DNA of 64,000 bases from Cunninghamella blakesleeana (Eukaryota > Mucoromycota > Mucoromycetes > Mucorales > Cunninghamellaceae), in NCBI GenBank assembly GCA_017871115.1, contig JAFCIZ010000005.1, forward strand, positions 1,596,501-1,660,500. The letters run 5' to 3'. The translations under genes and the position numbers were made by a program. The notes below the pieces were generated by a model. It was not told the DNA's origin, did not search any database, and saw nothing but the letters and a program-made list of their open reading frames with translations. This document shows, piece by piece, positions 24,874 to 38,150 of this stretch (positions are counted from its first letter, which is position 1; every line of letters starts with the position of its first letter).

Positions 24874-26325
24874 TTAAAAGTCTTTATTATAACCAATTCT
24901 TGCAACTTCGTCACAACTTTTAGTTGGCCAATTTAAAGCTTCTTGATATCGTTTTTCATCTCTACCAATACCAAAGATCCCACTTGCTGCTTTTACTTTT
25001 TCAGCCTTTCGATTTCTTTCTAATTGACAAGATTGCTGTAATTCACGTACCCAGTTCATCAAGACCTTTTGTTCTACACGTGATAATTCATTTGCATTTT
25101 GTTCTGTAGTACGGAATGTAGTTGGATTAACAAAATAAGGAATATTATGTAATTGTGTTGTTCGAGATTGTGAATAAACGGATGTAGGTTGGAATGAAAA
25201 GGTAGGCGAGTTATCTGGCATAAGACCAGAAATCACTGAATAACCGAAAAGTACTAATAATGGTAATAACTGTAATAAAATTGCCCAGCCAGAACTTCCT
25301 CCTGCTTGTTGTTGTTGTTGTTGTTGTTGTTGTCTATGACGATGTTGTTGATGAACTCTTCCTGTATTAGGATTAAATGTATGTGTTCTAAATCCAGGTC
25401 CTACAAAGGTTGCACTACTAAATTGAAATCCAGGATTAAATCCTCCACCCATCATATTACCACCACCTCCAAAGAACATGTTGAATAAATCTTCTGGTGA
25501 TATTTCTTCTCCAAACCCTTGTGTACGGAATCCACTAAATCCTGCTGAACTTCCACGTTGCTCTGGGTCACCACCACCAGCATCATGAATGGCTCGCTTT
25601 TGAGGGTCAGATAAAACAGTAAAAGCTTTAGATATAACTATAATTTATAATTATATATTTTTTTTTTTTAAAAAAAAAAAAAGCAATTAGTAACTTGATT
25701 TTTATTTATCTTTTCATTTATTTTTAATAATATATATATATATATATACTATACTACTCACGTTTGAAGGCTTCATCAGCGCCAGGAGCACTATTTTTAT
25801 CAGGATGAAATTGTAAAGCAAGCTATATAAAAATCAAAAAGTAAATTTCATGTCAGGTGAGTCTATTTTTCTTATTTTTATACTTGTATATATTATCTAA
25901 AATTTTTAATAACGATAAAAAGTAATGAAATAAATGCATATATATCTTACCTTTCTATACGACTTTTTTAGCTCAACTTCTGTACATTTTTTTTCTACAT
26001 TTAATACTTTATAATAATCAGTACCACAGTCTAAAATAGCCTTTACAGCTTTAAGTTGTTGAGGGGTATGTTTTTTTTCTTCTTTTATAGGTGTTGGAGA
26101 TGCAGTCTGTTTTTCTGATTCGGTAGGTTTGGATGAGGAAGTTTTCCCTTCAGGATATTCAGCAAAAGCTTTTTCAGCTTTTACAAGAAAAACTTTTGCA
26201 TCTTCGGTAGGATATAAGTTGAGCGATTTTTTTGTTAGCTTTACTGCTGAACTATAGTTGCCAGCTCCATAATGATTTTTAGCAATCAAAAGGCATCGAT
26301 TAGCTTCATCTTTATTGGTATCCAT
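24874..26325 (-). CDS. ER-membrane DnaJ protein, DNAJB12/14 type
   Basis: Tail-region-anchored J-protein of the ER that works with Hsp70 in membrane-protein quality control. Three exons (25951-26325, 25762-25822, 24874-25637) give 399 residues. An N-terminal TPR-like helical segment (MDTNKDEANRCLLIAKNHY) is typical of DNAJB12/14. The J-domain spans about residues 105-170: DYYKVLNVEKKCTEVELKKS, then LALQFHPDKNS with the HPD, and AFTVLSDPQKRAIHDAGGGD. A Gly/Phe-rich part with a 9-Gln run follows, then one hydrophobic segment AILLQLLPLLVLFGYSVISG as the membrane span. The C-terminal domain (DUF1977 type) contains ERNRKAEKVKAA and the end SCDEVARIGYNKDF. A CCAAT core lies 220 bases upstream on its strand. 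Yeast Hlj1 is the nearest functional analogue. Confidence 0.93.
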
Positions 26326-27046
26326 ATTTTTTTTTCTAGAAAACTATAGTTTGCTGATATACTTTTAAAATACTTTTAATAAAATAAAATATATATGAAT
26401 AATATTTAAATTTTAATAAAAAGATATATATTAAAAGTAGTAATAATAATAATAAAAAAAAAGGTACAAGTAGGAAATAAAATAAAAAAAGAAAAGGAAA
26501 GAAAGACAAAATAAAAAAAAAGATTCCAAATTAAAAAATTTATAATTGGTCAAAACAAATTCGGGTAGTCGGACAACTACACCTTAATTTTTATATGTTG
26601 GGTAATAAATAAATTGATATGCCGTTTCTATTAAAAAAAATCGATCATATGAAAATAAAATATAACCTTTTGCATTATCAAATTCAGACAATCAACTTTC
26701 AAGATTTTAATGCTTTTTTATTATTATTTTTTTTTAATTCCACCATATTATATACACATAAAAATATGAATCTAAGTGATTATTTTTTTTTTTTGGAAAG
26801 GGTTTGATTTGATTTCTTTGATGGGATGATAAAAAAAAAAAAGCTATGATAAAAAAAATGAGTATAATTTAAAAAATAAAGATAATAACAATAATAATAA
26901 TATAATAATAATAATAATAAAAAAGAAGTTAATATAGATTGACTATATCAATAAATAAAACGAAACATACTACAAAAAAATGCAAAAAAGATAAAAGAAA
27001 AAAAATGAAAGAATGATTATTCTAAAAGTAATCTAATTCATCATGT
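26326..27046. other. Intergenic between ER J-protein and fibrillarin genes
   Basis: Contains the inverted CCAAT core ATTGG at 26545-26549 (upstream of the minus-strand J-protein gene) and long A-rich tracts. The frame 26619-26807 shows no family resemblance and is not called. Confidence 0.55.
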
Positions 27047-28657
27047 TTACTTGTTACGAACGTAACGACCAACAACTACAGCGTGATCTCTTTCATAAGG
27101 TTCTAAAGTTAATTGTTCTTGAGGTTTAACACGTTCTTCTTGGAGTTTCTTAACTTCACGAGCAAATACAGTGGCAGCATCAACGGTAGAATCAATACAA
27201 GAAGCCTTGATAGAAATAACAATGTGACCACCGTTCTTTAAGAAGTGATGAGCATTAAGTGCTATTAATGATGATTGGTAAATTAATTAAAAAAAGAGAA
27301 GGGTGATTAATATCTATTTGTTTTATCATGTCAACGTTTCTATTAAAAAAAATACTTACTGATAATACGAGCTTGATCAGGTTGGGCAACATCAGCAAAA
27401 ATAACATCTACCATAGGTACAAGCATACGGTATTTATGAGGGTGACGAGCATCTTCAATGATAGGAACAACGTTAGTACGTTTCTTGGCCATATTGATCA
27501 AATCACGACCAGAACGATGAGAGAATTCAACACCATAAACAGCACCTTGGGGACCAACGATATCAGCAACGTGTGAAACAGAAGTACCAGAGGCAGCACC
27601 CAAGTAGAGTACTTTTTTACCAGGGGCAATGTGTAAATGATCGATACCACCTAAAACAGCAGCAGCCAACTTAGAACGGAATGGATTCCATACACGGTAT
27701 TCAATTTTAGTATTTTCAGCACCATCAACAGAGATACGTTTTTCACCATAGACAGATTCACCAGGAACCAAGTTCTTAGTAACTAATAAATCTTCTTTAC
27801 CACGAGCAATAAAGATACCTTCATGACGATGAGGTTCAATAATAGTCTTGGATCCACCTTTGGCACCTCCACGGGCGGCTCCACCTCTGCCACCACGAGC
27901 TCCACCACGGCCTATTATCATCATTCATGTTGAATAAAAAATAATAAAAATGTTTATCAGTTTTTATGAAAACGCATTTCTCTTTTCGTCTATGTAATAA
28001 TTTCTAAATAATGATAATATTAATAATAATAGACAATTACCTCCTCTAGGAGCTCCACGGCCACCGCCTCCACCACGGCCGCCAAATCCACCGCCTCTGG
28101 AACCACCAAATCCACCACGGCTACCGCCTAGTATTCATTAAAAAATAAAAATAAAATCATTAGTTTTATATAATACTTTTATTATATTATTATATATATG
28201 TAATGATAATAGTGACAATTATAATTTACCTCTTCCTCCACCACGGCCACCACGGTCTCCACCGCCAAAACCGCCTCTTCCACCGCCTATTGTTAAAATA
28301 AAATAAAAAAGATAGAATAGAATATGAATAAACCATTGTATATACATCTTTATATATAAAATAAAAATGTTTATTTTCATTTGTTAAAATTACCACGGCC
28401 ACCTCTACTGCCACCTAAATATGATTATAATAAAAAGTAAAAATAAAGAGCAATAAAGGTTAATAAAAATATTAGAAAATATAAATAAAATATAACTTGT
28501 TGGAGAAGGAGATTATCCAAGTGTATACATATGTATATATGCATAATATATTTCTTTAAAATCGATCCCAAGTATTAAATCAATCTTTTATCAGATAAAA
28601 AAATAATAATAGTAACGTACCACGTCCACCACGTCCTCCACGTCCTTCAAAAGCCAT
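27047..28657 (-). CDS. nop1: Fibrillarin (box C/D snoRNP 2'-O-methyltransferase)
   Basis: Nucleolar methyltransferase that modifies rRNA guided by box C/D snoRNAs and methylates histone H2A Gln. Six exons (28621-28657, 28394-28414, 28230-28286, 28041-28127, 27360-27911, 27047-27261) give 322 residues. The N-terminal Gly/Arg-rich (GAR) domain, about residues 5-95, is built from four tiny exons plus the start of exon 5, all joined inside glycine codons (phase 1). Exon 2 is 21 bases. The methyltransferase domain follows: [38 protein letters not shown] (SAM site [11 protein letters not shown]), [36 protein letters not shown], and the end VVGRYVRNK. The catalytic Lys/Asp/Asp/Lys set of the family appears present. 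The RGG arginines are expected targets of arginine methylation. Confidence 0.97.
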
Positions 28658-29474
28658 TATAGTTATATATTTTTATATTTGAGGGAAAAAAAATTAGGAA
28701 AAGAAAAGGAAAAAAAATCTCTACTTTTTTTTTAAAAAAAAGATTTCAAGACAGAGTCACGAGCCGCCGTGGCTTATTTTTTTTTTTTTTCGCCTACATA
28801 ATTTCATGCAAACCTTCGGGATATATAATATATTTATGAATTAAAAAATCATTTAAATATTAAATACCAACAATAATTTCTAACTTTATAAACTAGTTTT
28901 ACTTTATTTTATTTTTATTCTAATAGAATTATGGAATCAGTGCCAAAAGATCATTTTACAAGATATTTTCTTCAAAATTTATACTACCAATATTCACTGG
29001 TGAATCTATGTGAGTATGATAAATTAATCTTTGTATAAAATACTTGTGGTTGTCGACTGCTACTTTTCTTGCAATTTATATGGCAGCTGACGTATTTATA
29101 TATTATTTAGAACAAGATTTTTTAAACTTGTTCCTTTTTGAGCTATCATTTTTTAGATGTAAACTTGTGTTTTTTTTAATTTTTTTTGTAACCATTATAT
29201 TAAGAGTAAATTTTTCTTGTTTTTTCTTTCTTTTTTTTTTTTTTCGTACACTTTTTTCGTATAATTCATCGATTGGACATATACAAATATAATTTCTTAA
29301 TTATAATGTTACAAACTTTATACTATATGTGTAAAATTATAGTAAAGGACTTGAAATTAAGAAAAAAAACTTAATATTTTGTTTTTAAATAAGTTGTCAA
29401 AGTAACCATTATCTTAATCCATATACTAAAGCATATTGATATTAAATATATCTCTTAGTTTAATCGCTATTTCA

Positions 29475-29522
<48 letters not shown>

Positions 29523-31551
29523 GAGATAAATAAATAGCAGTAAAATAGTATTCTTTTAATATAAAAACAAAAACTGTATGAAAAATGTTCATACTACAAA
29601 TATGTAAAAGATATACTTAGTATATCAATTTCCTTTTATGGTATTTTAAATAGTCTACAATAGTACCTTGTGATAAAAAAGTATAAAAACTGAGTTTAAA
29701 GATTTAATTCATTCAAATTTAATTTTTTCTTTTATTAAAACTTGTTAAGTGTATGTTTAAAACAATAACATAATATATACTAAAATACGCTTCCTTTTGT
29801 TTCAATAACAAGATAAAATTTGTTCACAAGAAAAAAAATACGGTTGAATTTAACGATGACAATAATGATAAAGTCGATTTAATATAAGTTAAGAAACTCA
29901 TATGAAAAAATAACAAAATATATATTTTTATTACTTTAGTAACGACAAACTCTATTTATCTACTATTCATGAAATCTAAAATAACACTATGACATTTAGA
30001 TTTATATAGGAATTGCAAGTATCAATAGGAATAACAAGACACTATTTTTAATATTTAAAAACTCAGACTGATGAAACTGTTAATAAACTGTTAATGGTTG
30101 TAAAATATAAAAAAGGGTATATATATACTATGCTATTGATAGAACCAATACAAAAAGAAGATAAAAAATGATAGTAATAGCACTTTAGTTTTATTTATTA
30201 ACGATATAAAACCTTAATGGGTTAATATAGTGGATCATCCAGATGATAAAAGTATAGCTTTAGAAGAATTCGAAGCTGATTTTTACATATAAAACTTGAA
30301 AAAAAAGTCTTTGAAAATGGCATAAGAATATAAAAAAAAATGTATGATACCAAGAAAAATAGAACGAAAAAAAAAAAAAAAGATGATCTTTTTGTATTGC
30401 GTGTGGCACATATACTCCTTTTTTATCATCAATTTAATAATCAAAAGTGTCTATTGCGTGATATTCCAATAAAAAAATGGAAAAAAAAGGAAAAATATTG
30501 AAAAAGGAAAAGGGAACACTAAAATAATACCAAATTAAAAATAAAAAGATCAGTTTATTGATTTATAAATAAACCTTAATTTATAAACTTCTGGTAATAG
30601 CACTGGTAGACATAACGTGGATCGCTACTTGGATTGGACCTTAAACTTCGGTAATAATAATAGTAAAGTACAAAATGAACGATCAAGTAAGAATAGAATA
30701 AAATAAAAGCTGATATAAGCAAGAAATTAAATAGAAGTATCGGATGATTGCACATGATCGGGGAGTCAACATTGTTAAAGAGGGATCAAGGTGATTAGGA
30801 TGATAAAAAAAAATGCATCATTCAGCAAACAAAATAGAGAATAGAAAATATATGGCCATCCTGCTCCATCGTTGTTCTTCACACTAACGTCATCATCTAG
30901 ATCTAGGAGATCACATTTATTCTTCAAGAATTAACATTCACCAACGTCTAATAACCAAAGCGCCTCAATATTAGCATCCCGAAAGATCGTCAACAATATA
31001 TTCTTAAAGCATTACGTAAATCACGAGATATTGTTTGAAGATGGTCTAGAAAAGGAAATCATTTTAAGTTTTTGTTAATAATAATTATTGGTGCAATGAA
31101 ATAAACAATAAAAAAAAAGAAAATAAAAGAGCTTATATATGGTTTTTATTTTTATATTTTCATCATTTTTTTTATCTAAAACAAAAGTTTGGTAAAATCT
31201 TAAAGTTTATAAATCTTCTTTATTTGGTCACTTTTTTAGATTGCCTCATCTCTTTAGTTCTCAGCAACAAATATTATGTCTCAAATTGTGTTTTATCATT
31301 TAAATTGATTGGATATATCATTAGCTGAAGATTAAAACTCAAATGGATTTCGACAATTATTGTATGATTGCGCAATTGATGAAAATTTATGTCAATTTTT
31401 ATCTTTATAAACTCGTGGTTTACTTTTACTTTTTTTTTGTTTAAATAGTTCTTTTTTTTTCTTACAACTTTTTTTTCTTTCTCTCTCTCTCTCTTTCTTT
31501 ATCTTGCCTTTTTCATTTTTTTTATTCCCCTATTACTCTATTTTTTCTAAA

Positions 31552-31583
<32 letters not shown>

Positions 31584-31630
31584 GCATTTTATTCCCTTTT
31601 TTATATATATATCAATTATATTAAAAAATC
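28658..31630. other. Long gene-free stretch with homopolymers and possible coding relics
   Basis: Nearly 3 kb without a supported gene. The first part is the fibrillarin promoter, with a small GC-rich inverted repeat AGCCGCCGTGGCT near 28760. A long T run followed at once by an A run lies at about 29477-29522. A coding-like but isolated peptide (VDHPDDKSIALEEFEADF) appears at about 30229-30290 and a GC-richer patch at about 30590-31020. Neither extends into a gene. A CT repeat (about 31478-31495) precedes the SulP start. Confidence 0.5.
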
Positions 31631-34600
31631 ATGGAAAAAAAACAAGATATCATTATCGATTACGAACAGTTCTCTTACAAAAAAGAAACTCAAACATTCC
31701 TTCAACATTTACCTAAATATATTGAAGAATATATTATTTCACTTTTACCTATTGTAACATGGATCCATCGTTATAACTTACAGGTACAAGCTTTATAAAT
31801 TTAATATCATACCTAAATAATATAATTTTACTTGATATATGGTATGCTAACTTGACGATTTTTTAATTTTTTTTTTTTTTTAAAAAAATAGTGGTTAATT
31901 AGAGATATAATCGCCGGTGTTACTGTTGGTGTTGTAGTTGTCCCTCAATCCATGGGGTAAGCTTATCTTTGTATATGTATTAGAGGGAAAAAAAAAAAAG
32001 AAACCAACATGTATTAAAAATTCATTTTCTTTTATTAGTTACGCAAAAATTGCCGAACTTCCCCCTCAATATGGTTTATAGTAAGTGATCTTTTAGAGCT
32101 TATGTAATATTTCAATTCATAGTTTATTAAGACGAATATTAATATTATTTTTATTTTTTCAAAAAAAATAATAATATCATCAATCAGTACTGCATTTGTT
32201 GGTCTCTGTGTATATTGTTTATTTGCTACATCGAAAGATATTTCCATTGGTCCCACTGGTAAATTTTTTAAAAAAATAAAAAAATGTTTTATAGTTTGTT
32301 TCATTGGAAGATAATCTTGTTTAACATGAACTAATTACTATTTTTTTTATAACGTAGCTGTCATGTCTATCTTAGTCGGTCAAACAATTAATAATATTAC
32401 TTCTCAACATAGTGATATTACTAATACTGAAATTGCTGTTGCTTTTTCATTATTTACTGGTATTATTGCTATGTTTATTGGTCTTGTTCGTCTTGGTATT
32501 ATTGTTGATTTTATTCCAGGTAAAGGCAGAAGAAGAAAAATGTTTGGATCACATGATGATAAATAAAAAATAGCTTGATTAACCTTATTTTATTTTATTT
32601 TTTCAATTTCAGCTCCTGCCATTGCTGGTTTCATGACGGGTTCAGGTAAATCTTAATACTTTTTTTATTTATTTATGTTTATTTTTCACTGATGTATATA
32701 TGCATTTATTAATTTTTTTTTTTTTTTCATTTATTATTTTATTTTAGCTATTACAATTACTATTGGACAAGTAAGTGTTATGGAGTTTAAATATTATATA
32801 AGATAAAAAAAAAGGTTGATCTTATCCAAATTTGATATATATTAATTGTTATTTTCATTTTTAATAGTGGCCAAAATTATTTGGTATTAAAGGTATTAAC
32901 ACACAAGATCCTCCATATCTTATTTTTGGCAATTTTTTCAAAAATCTTCCCAATACAAAAGTTGATGTTGCCTTCGGTTTAATTGGTTTATTATGGTTAT
33001 ATGGTATTCGATTTGCTTGTTCTTATTATGCTAAAAAATACCCCAAGTATAGCTCTCATCTTTTCTATTTTAGTATTATGCGTAATGGTATTCTTGTTAT
33101 TTTTGGTACTTTAATTGCTTTCCTTATTAATATTGGAAAAACCACCTCACCTATTAGTATTTTAAAGACTGTCCCTGCTGGTTTCCAAGCTATGGCTGTC
33201 CCTCGTGTTGATGGTGTTGTATTGAGTGGTATTGCTTCTTCATTACCTTCTGGTGTGGTAATTTTGATTTTAGAACACGTTGCTATTGCAAAGTCATTTG
33301 GTCGTATCAACGATTATACTATTAATCCAGATCAAGAAATTATTGCTATCGGTTTTACTAATATTTGGGCTTCCTTCTTTGGGTAAGTTTTTTATCATTT
33401 TTATTATTTATATAAACATAAAACAAAACAAAACAATAATAATACTGTACTATACTATAAAAATATATATTTATTTATAAAAAAAATAAATATAACGATA
33501 ATTTTAATAATACTAAACTAAACAAATAAATACATTTTTTTTCCTTTCCTTTTTAATAGTGCTTATCCTTCAACTGGTTCATTTTCTCGTACTGCTATTA
33601 AAGCTCGTTCTGGCGTCAAAACACCTATTGCTGGTATTTTCAGTGGTTTAGTTGTTGTATTAGCCTTATACGCCTTAACACCTGCTTTCTACTATATTCC
33701 TGATGCTATTTTATCTGCTGTTGTGATTCACGCCGTAGCTGATCTTGTCTCTGGACCTTCTTATATTAAACGTCTTACCAGTGTAAGTCTTTGGGAACTT
33801 TTTGTCTTTTCTGCCACAGTCATTATTACATTCTTTACTACTGTTGAATATGGTATTTATGTTTCCCTTGGCTTATCCATTGTGATTCTTTTATTCCGTA
33901 TTGCTCGTCCCCGTTTCTGGACCCTTGGTCGTGTTCCTTTAGCTTCAGATGTTCCATTACAACAACAACAATTACAACAAGATCAAAAAATAGATGTTGC
34001 CCAATCTCAACAACGTTACATGTATATTCCTTTTAATCATCCATCATTAGGTAAATTGGTTGAACCTTTGCCAAGAGGTATTTTAATGTGTCGTGTAGAT
34101 GAATCCTTTACATATCCTAATTCAAGTTTTATTGCTGACCGTATTATTGGTTATTGTAAAGAACAAACTCGTCGTAATGGTCCAATTTTGAAAAAGGGAG
34201 ATCGTGCTTGGAATGATGACGCCAACGCTGCTACCGATGCTATACGTGCTCGTTTACCCATTTTACATGCTGTAATCATTGATTTTGCTAGTGTCAACCG
34301 CTTAGATTCTAGCGGTCTTCAAGCTATTGTGGATGCTCAAGCTACTTTAAATAGATATGCTGGTCGTCATGTTGAATTCCATTTCGTTAATATCATTGAT
34401 CCTTCCATTCGTAGTTCATTAATTGTTGCTGGTTTTGGTACACAACCTGTTCCTGGTATGGAGCAACGTACTGAAATTCTTCCTGTTGTACCTACTTCAA
34501 AAGATGGTCCCCAACCAAGCAATCGCAGTGAAATTACATCATCCCATATCGCTGATGAAGAAAATAGCATCAGTCGTGCTGCTAATAATGAAAAAGATGG

Positions 34601-34769
34601 ATCACTTAAATCATTTTCTAATCCTATTCCTATTCCCAAAGATCGTTATCCTTTCTTCCACTTCAGTTCAGATGAAGCTGTCAATGCTGCCATTAGCACT
34701 CTTCCAGTTGATGATCAAAGTTTTAGTTCAGATGATGACAATGTAAAAACCGACGAAATCAAACACTAA
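31631..34769 (+). CDS. SulP-family sulfate permease with STAS domain
   Basis: Plasma-membrane anion transporter, most likely high-affinity sulfate uptake feeding cysteine and methionine synthesis. Nine exons (31631-31783, 31892-31956, 32039-32080, 32188-32258, 32358-32520, 32613-32645, 32748-32770, 32868-33382, 33560-34769) encode about 757 residues. The SulP signature region reads GVTVGVVVVPQSMGYAKIAE with PPQYGLY, then GPTAVMSILVG and APAIAGFMTGSAITITIGQ. Later parts are ISSLPSGVV-like VLSGIASSLPSGVV, EHVAIAKSFGR, and AYPSTGSFSRTAIKARSG, a SulP hallmark. The C-terminal STAS domain is ILHAVIIDFASVNRLDSSGL. A Ser/Asp-rich tail of about 110 residues follows. An AT/T-rich 5' leader precedes the ATG. 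A reading frame through the 32520-32612 intron falsely ends at 32566. Confidence 0.94.
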
Positions 34770-35332
34770 ACAGCTGTATTATTAAATTCTTCTACTATTT
34801 TTCTTACAACTTAAACATAAAAAACAAAAAAAACAATAAGTCACTTAACTATATATATATATGCATCCCATTTATTTATTTATTTATTACTCTTCTATTA
34901 ACTTTATATCTATCTATCTATATATATAATATATTATTATTATTTCATTACCTTTTTGTACTATCTTCTATTTTTAACAATACCATTCTTAATAAATCAT
35001 AATTTTTTATTTAAACTTTGTAACAATATATGCAAACTTTTCGATGAAGAGATTCGTTGTATTTATAATGGTTATTAGTTAATATTATGTATTTCAAATT
35101 TAATGAGAGCAGTATCATTATTAAAAAAATAATACTCTTACAATGGTGAATAAATAAACAAAAAGAGCGAAGAAGGAACAAAGGAATGATTTATAAAATT
35201 TTAGTTTGAAAAAAATCCCGGAATTTAAAAATTTAGAATTTTATTTTTTCATTTTTGCTGGTAATTTTTTTCCTACCCTCTTTTATTTTTATTTTTATTT
35301 TTTGATCATAAGGATTGTTATATAGAAGTATT
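34770..35332. other. Intergenic between SulP and NDUFAF5-like genes
   Basis: AT-rich with short TTTA and TCTA repeats near 34870-34925. No gene seen. Confidence 0.6.
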
Positions 35333-37333
35333 ATGTTACATACTTGGAGACATCATATTCTTAAACAAATAAAATATCAACAAATACATGATATCAAAAG
35401 ATATTATTCTTTACCAACAACCAATCCTAGTGCAAGTGGAGGTGCTTTTCAAGTTTTTGATAGAGAAGCTAAAAAAAAACAAAAAGATCGTGCTGCTTAT
35501 AATAAAGAACAAAGTCGATTAGTAGATTATTTAAAGGATGAAGTAGCTGCTCGAGTTGCCGACCGTCTTTTAGTAATGAATGGAAAGAATAAAATAAAAT
35601 AAAAGAAAAATAACTATAATAATAGTAATAATAATAATAATAATAATATATATATATATATATATTATGCAAAATAATATTATTTCATATTCTTTACTAT
35701 TAAAAAATGATCTATTAACCCATATCAATATCTATATCTATAAATATTATAATAGGATATCAAACGTGAATTTGGTACTGTTGTTGATTTAGGCTCAGGT
35801 TGTGGACATATCGTTAAACACGTCGATTCTGATATGATGCAAAAATTGATTATGTGTGATATGTCAGGTGAAATATTTTTTTAAAGAAATAATGAATACC
35901 TTCAAAAATTGGATTTTATAGATAATGTTTATTTGTACTAATTTTATTTTAAATATATATATATATATATGTGTGTGCATATAGAAAAAGCTTTATACCG
36001 TGATGCAGATCAGTCTTTTGATGGTACAAAAATAATAAAACATAGAATAATAACGGGGCATATTCAAATGCTAACCTATCAAATCCTTAACGTATATATT
36101 TTAATTATTATTTAGTTGATGTTGAACGTAAAATTGTGGACGAAGAACATTTACCATTTGAAGAAGATTCATTAGAAGCTGTTGTTAGCAGTCTATCATT
36201 AAATTGGGTGAATGATTTACCAGGTAAAACTATACACTTATATAAATACTTATAGATTATAATATTAATTTTTATATGTAAAAAAAAATCATGGGAAATT
36301 AAATGTCATTTTTACTTTTTAGGTGCCTTAATTCAAATTCGTAAATCTTTGAAACCAGATGGTGTCTTTATTGGTGCTATGTTTGGAGGAGATACCCTAT
36401 TTGAATTACGGTAAAATATATTAAACATAAATGGCAAAATGAAAGGAAGGATACTGTACTCAACGTCATAATCATTGCCCCACTTTTTTTTACTTATTTT
36501 TTTTTTGGATCCAGTACATCATTTCAATTAGCGGAAGTAGAACGGGAAGGTGGAATATCTCCAAGAGTGTCTCCCATGACGGGTAAAAAAAAAAAAATCG
36601 AAAGAAAAGTAAAGAATGGGAAAAAAAAAAATTGAGATTTTAATTTAAAGTTTTTTTAATTAAAAATATTTAGATTCCAGTGATGTTTCAAGATTATTAT
36701 CTCGGGCAGGATTCACATTAACAACTGTAGATATAGACGAAATTCAAGTAAGTTATCCTTCAGCTTTTGAATTGATGGAAGATTTGCATGCTATGGGTGA
36801 AAGTAATGCTGTAATTAATAGGTAATAAATAAATCAAAAACCATAGTAGAAAAGAAAAAAAAATAAATAAATAAAAATCATTCATTGACATTTACATATT
36901 TGTTTATTTATTTATGTTCTATTTTCATCAGACGATCGTTTTTAAAGAGAGATACACTTTTAGCTGCTGCATCTATTTATAAAGGTATAAACATAGAATA
37001 AAGGATCGATTAAAATATTAATAAGAAATAATTTAAACGAAAACTAATTAAACACATTTTTATTATTATTTATTATTTTACAAACTATTTAGAACTTCAT
37101 GGAAATGAAGATGGAACTATACCTGCAACTTTTCAAATTATTTATATGGTACATAAAAACAATAATAATAGAATAAAAGGGACAGAAATATGAAATCATG
37201 CATCCTGAATTTTAATTAATTGACCTATTATTATTATTATTCATAGATTGGGTGGAAACCATCTGAAAACACGCCATTGCCAAAAAAGCGTGGATCAGCC
37301 AATGCATCATTAAAAGACGTTTTGGAAGATTAA
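35333..37333 (+). CDS. NDUFAF5-like mitochondrial complex I assembly factor
   Basis: SAM-dependent enzyme of the mitochondrial matrix; the human protein hydroxylates an arginine of complex I subunit NDUFS7 early in assembly. About nine exons (first 35333-35572, second 35756-35867) encode roughly 330 residues. The N-terminus [19 protein letters not shown] is an amphipathic targeting peptide. The family start [20 protein letters not shown] is followed by the SAM site [61 protein letters not shown] and [17 protein letters not shown], all hallmarks of NDUFAF5. The ATG at 35333 is chosen because the frame upstream has only a TTG. Presence of the gene implies a proton-pumping complex I. Adjacent genes are unrelated. 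Confidence 0.93.
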
Positions 37334-37895
37334 GTTGGTACAATAAATAATATTAGTATAAGGTTTTAATAAATCATTGTTTTTTATGATGAAAGACATG
37401 AATTCTCCGATGTTTTTTTAGTTGATCTTGAACAATGATGATAATAAAATTAATAATTGTGACATTAATGTATAATAAAATAGTATAATCAGTTGGGAAA
37501 AAAAAAATTCTGAAAACGGGAGGCTGCGGGAAATGGTTTTATTATTAATAAAGACATGAATAAGAATGAAGAAAGACAAGGTGAAGTGGTACAAAAATTG
37601 GTAAAAAATAAAATAAAATAGGTAACACTAATTAAAAGGCAGGTTAACTAAGTGAGGTTATATTTTATTTTATTTTTTATTTTAATAGTGAATAATCCGG
37701 GGGAAAATAATAATTTTATATTTAAGCTGCTCCCTTAAATATAATATGCACTTTTAAATCTTATCGGCAAAACAATATAAATAACAATCATTTCAACTAT
37801 ATATCAATTTTTTTATCTTTCTTTTTCCTTTTTTTTTTCTTCTCATTATTCTTCCGTTTGATTTCCTTTTCCACACTCTAATCATTTAAGGATCT
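37334..37895. other. Intergenic/promoter of the trehalase gene
   Basis: AT-rich with a few GC-richer islets (near 37515 and 37685-37695) and a T/C-rich tract at about 37805-37850 directly before the trehalase leader. No gene seen. Confidence 0.55.
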
Positions 37896-38097
37896 ATGGT
37901 TACCAAATTTTTATTATGTGGGCTTTTACTTGTTCCAGCCGTTCAACTTCAAAATACCAATGACAATACTACAACTTTATCAAAAACTTGTGATTCACCT
38001 ATCTATTGTGAAGGTCCTGTTTTGAAAACAATTCAATTAGCTGGCTTATTCCCTGATTCCAAAACATTTGTTGATATGGTAAATGAAAATGAAAAAC

Positions 38098-38150
<53 letters not shown>

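Noticed and set aside
28931..29038. Small ATG frame of about 35 codons after the fibrillarin promoter
   Set aside because: Too short, no recognised similarity and no exon that would extend it.
32363..32566. Apparent early stop of the sulfate permease (GKGRRRK end)
   Set aside because: This is read-through of the intron starting at 32521; splicing to 32613 restores PAPAIAGFMTGS.
34423..34746. Alternative frames within the SulP STAS/tail region (also 34367-34639 minus)
   Set aside because: Shadows of the sulfate permease, which has clear family motifs in its own frame.
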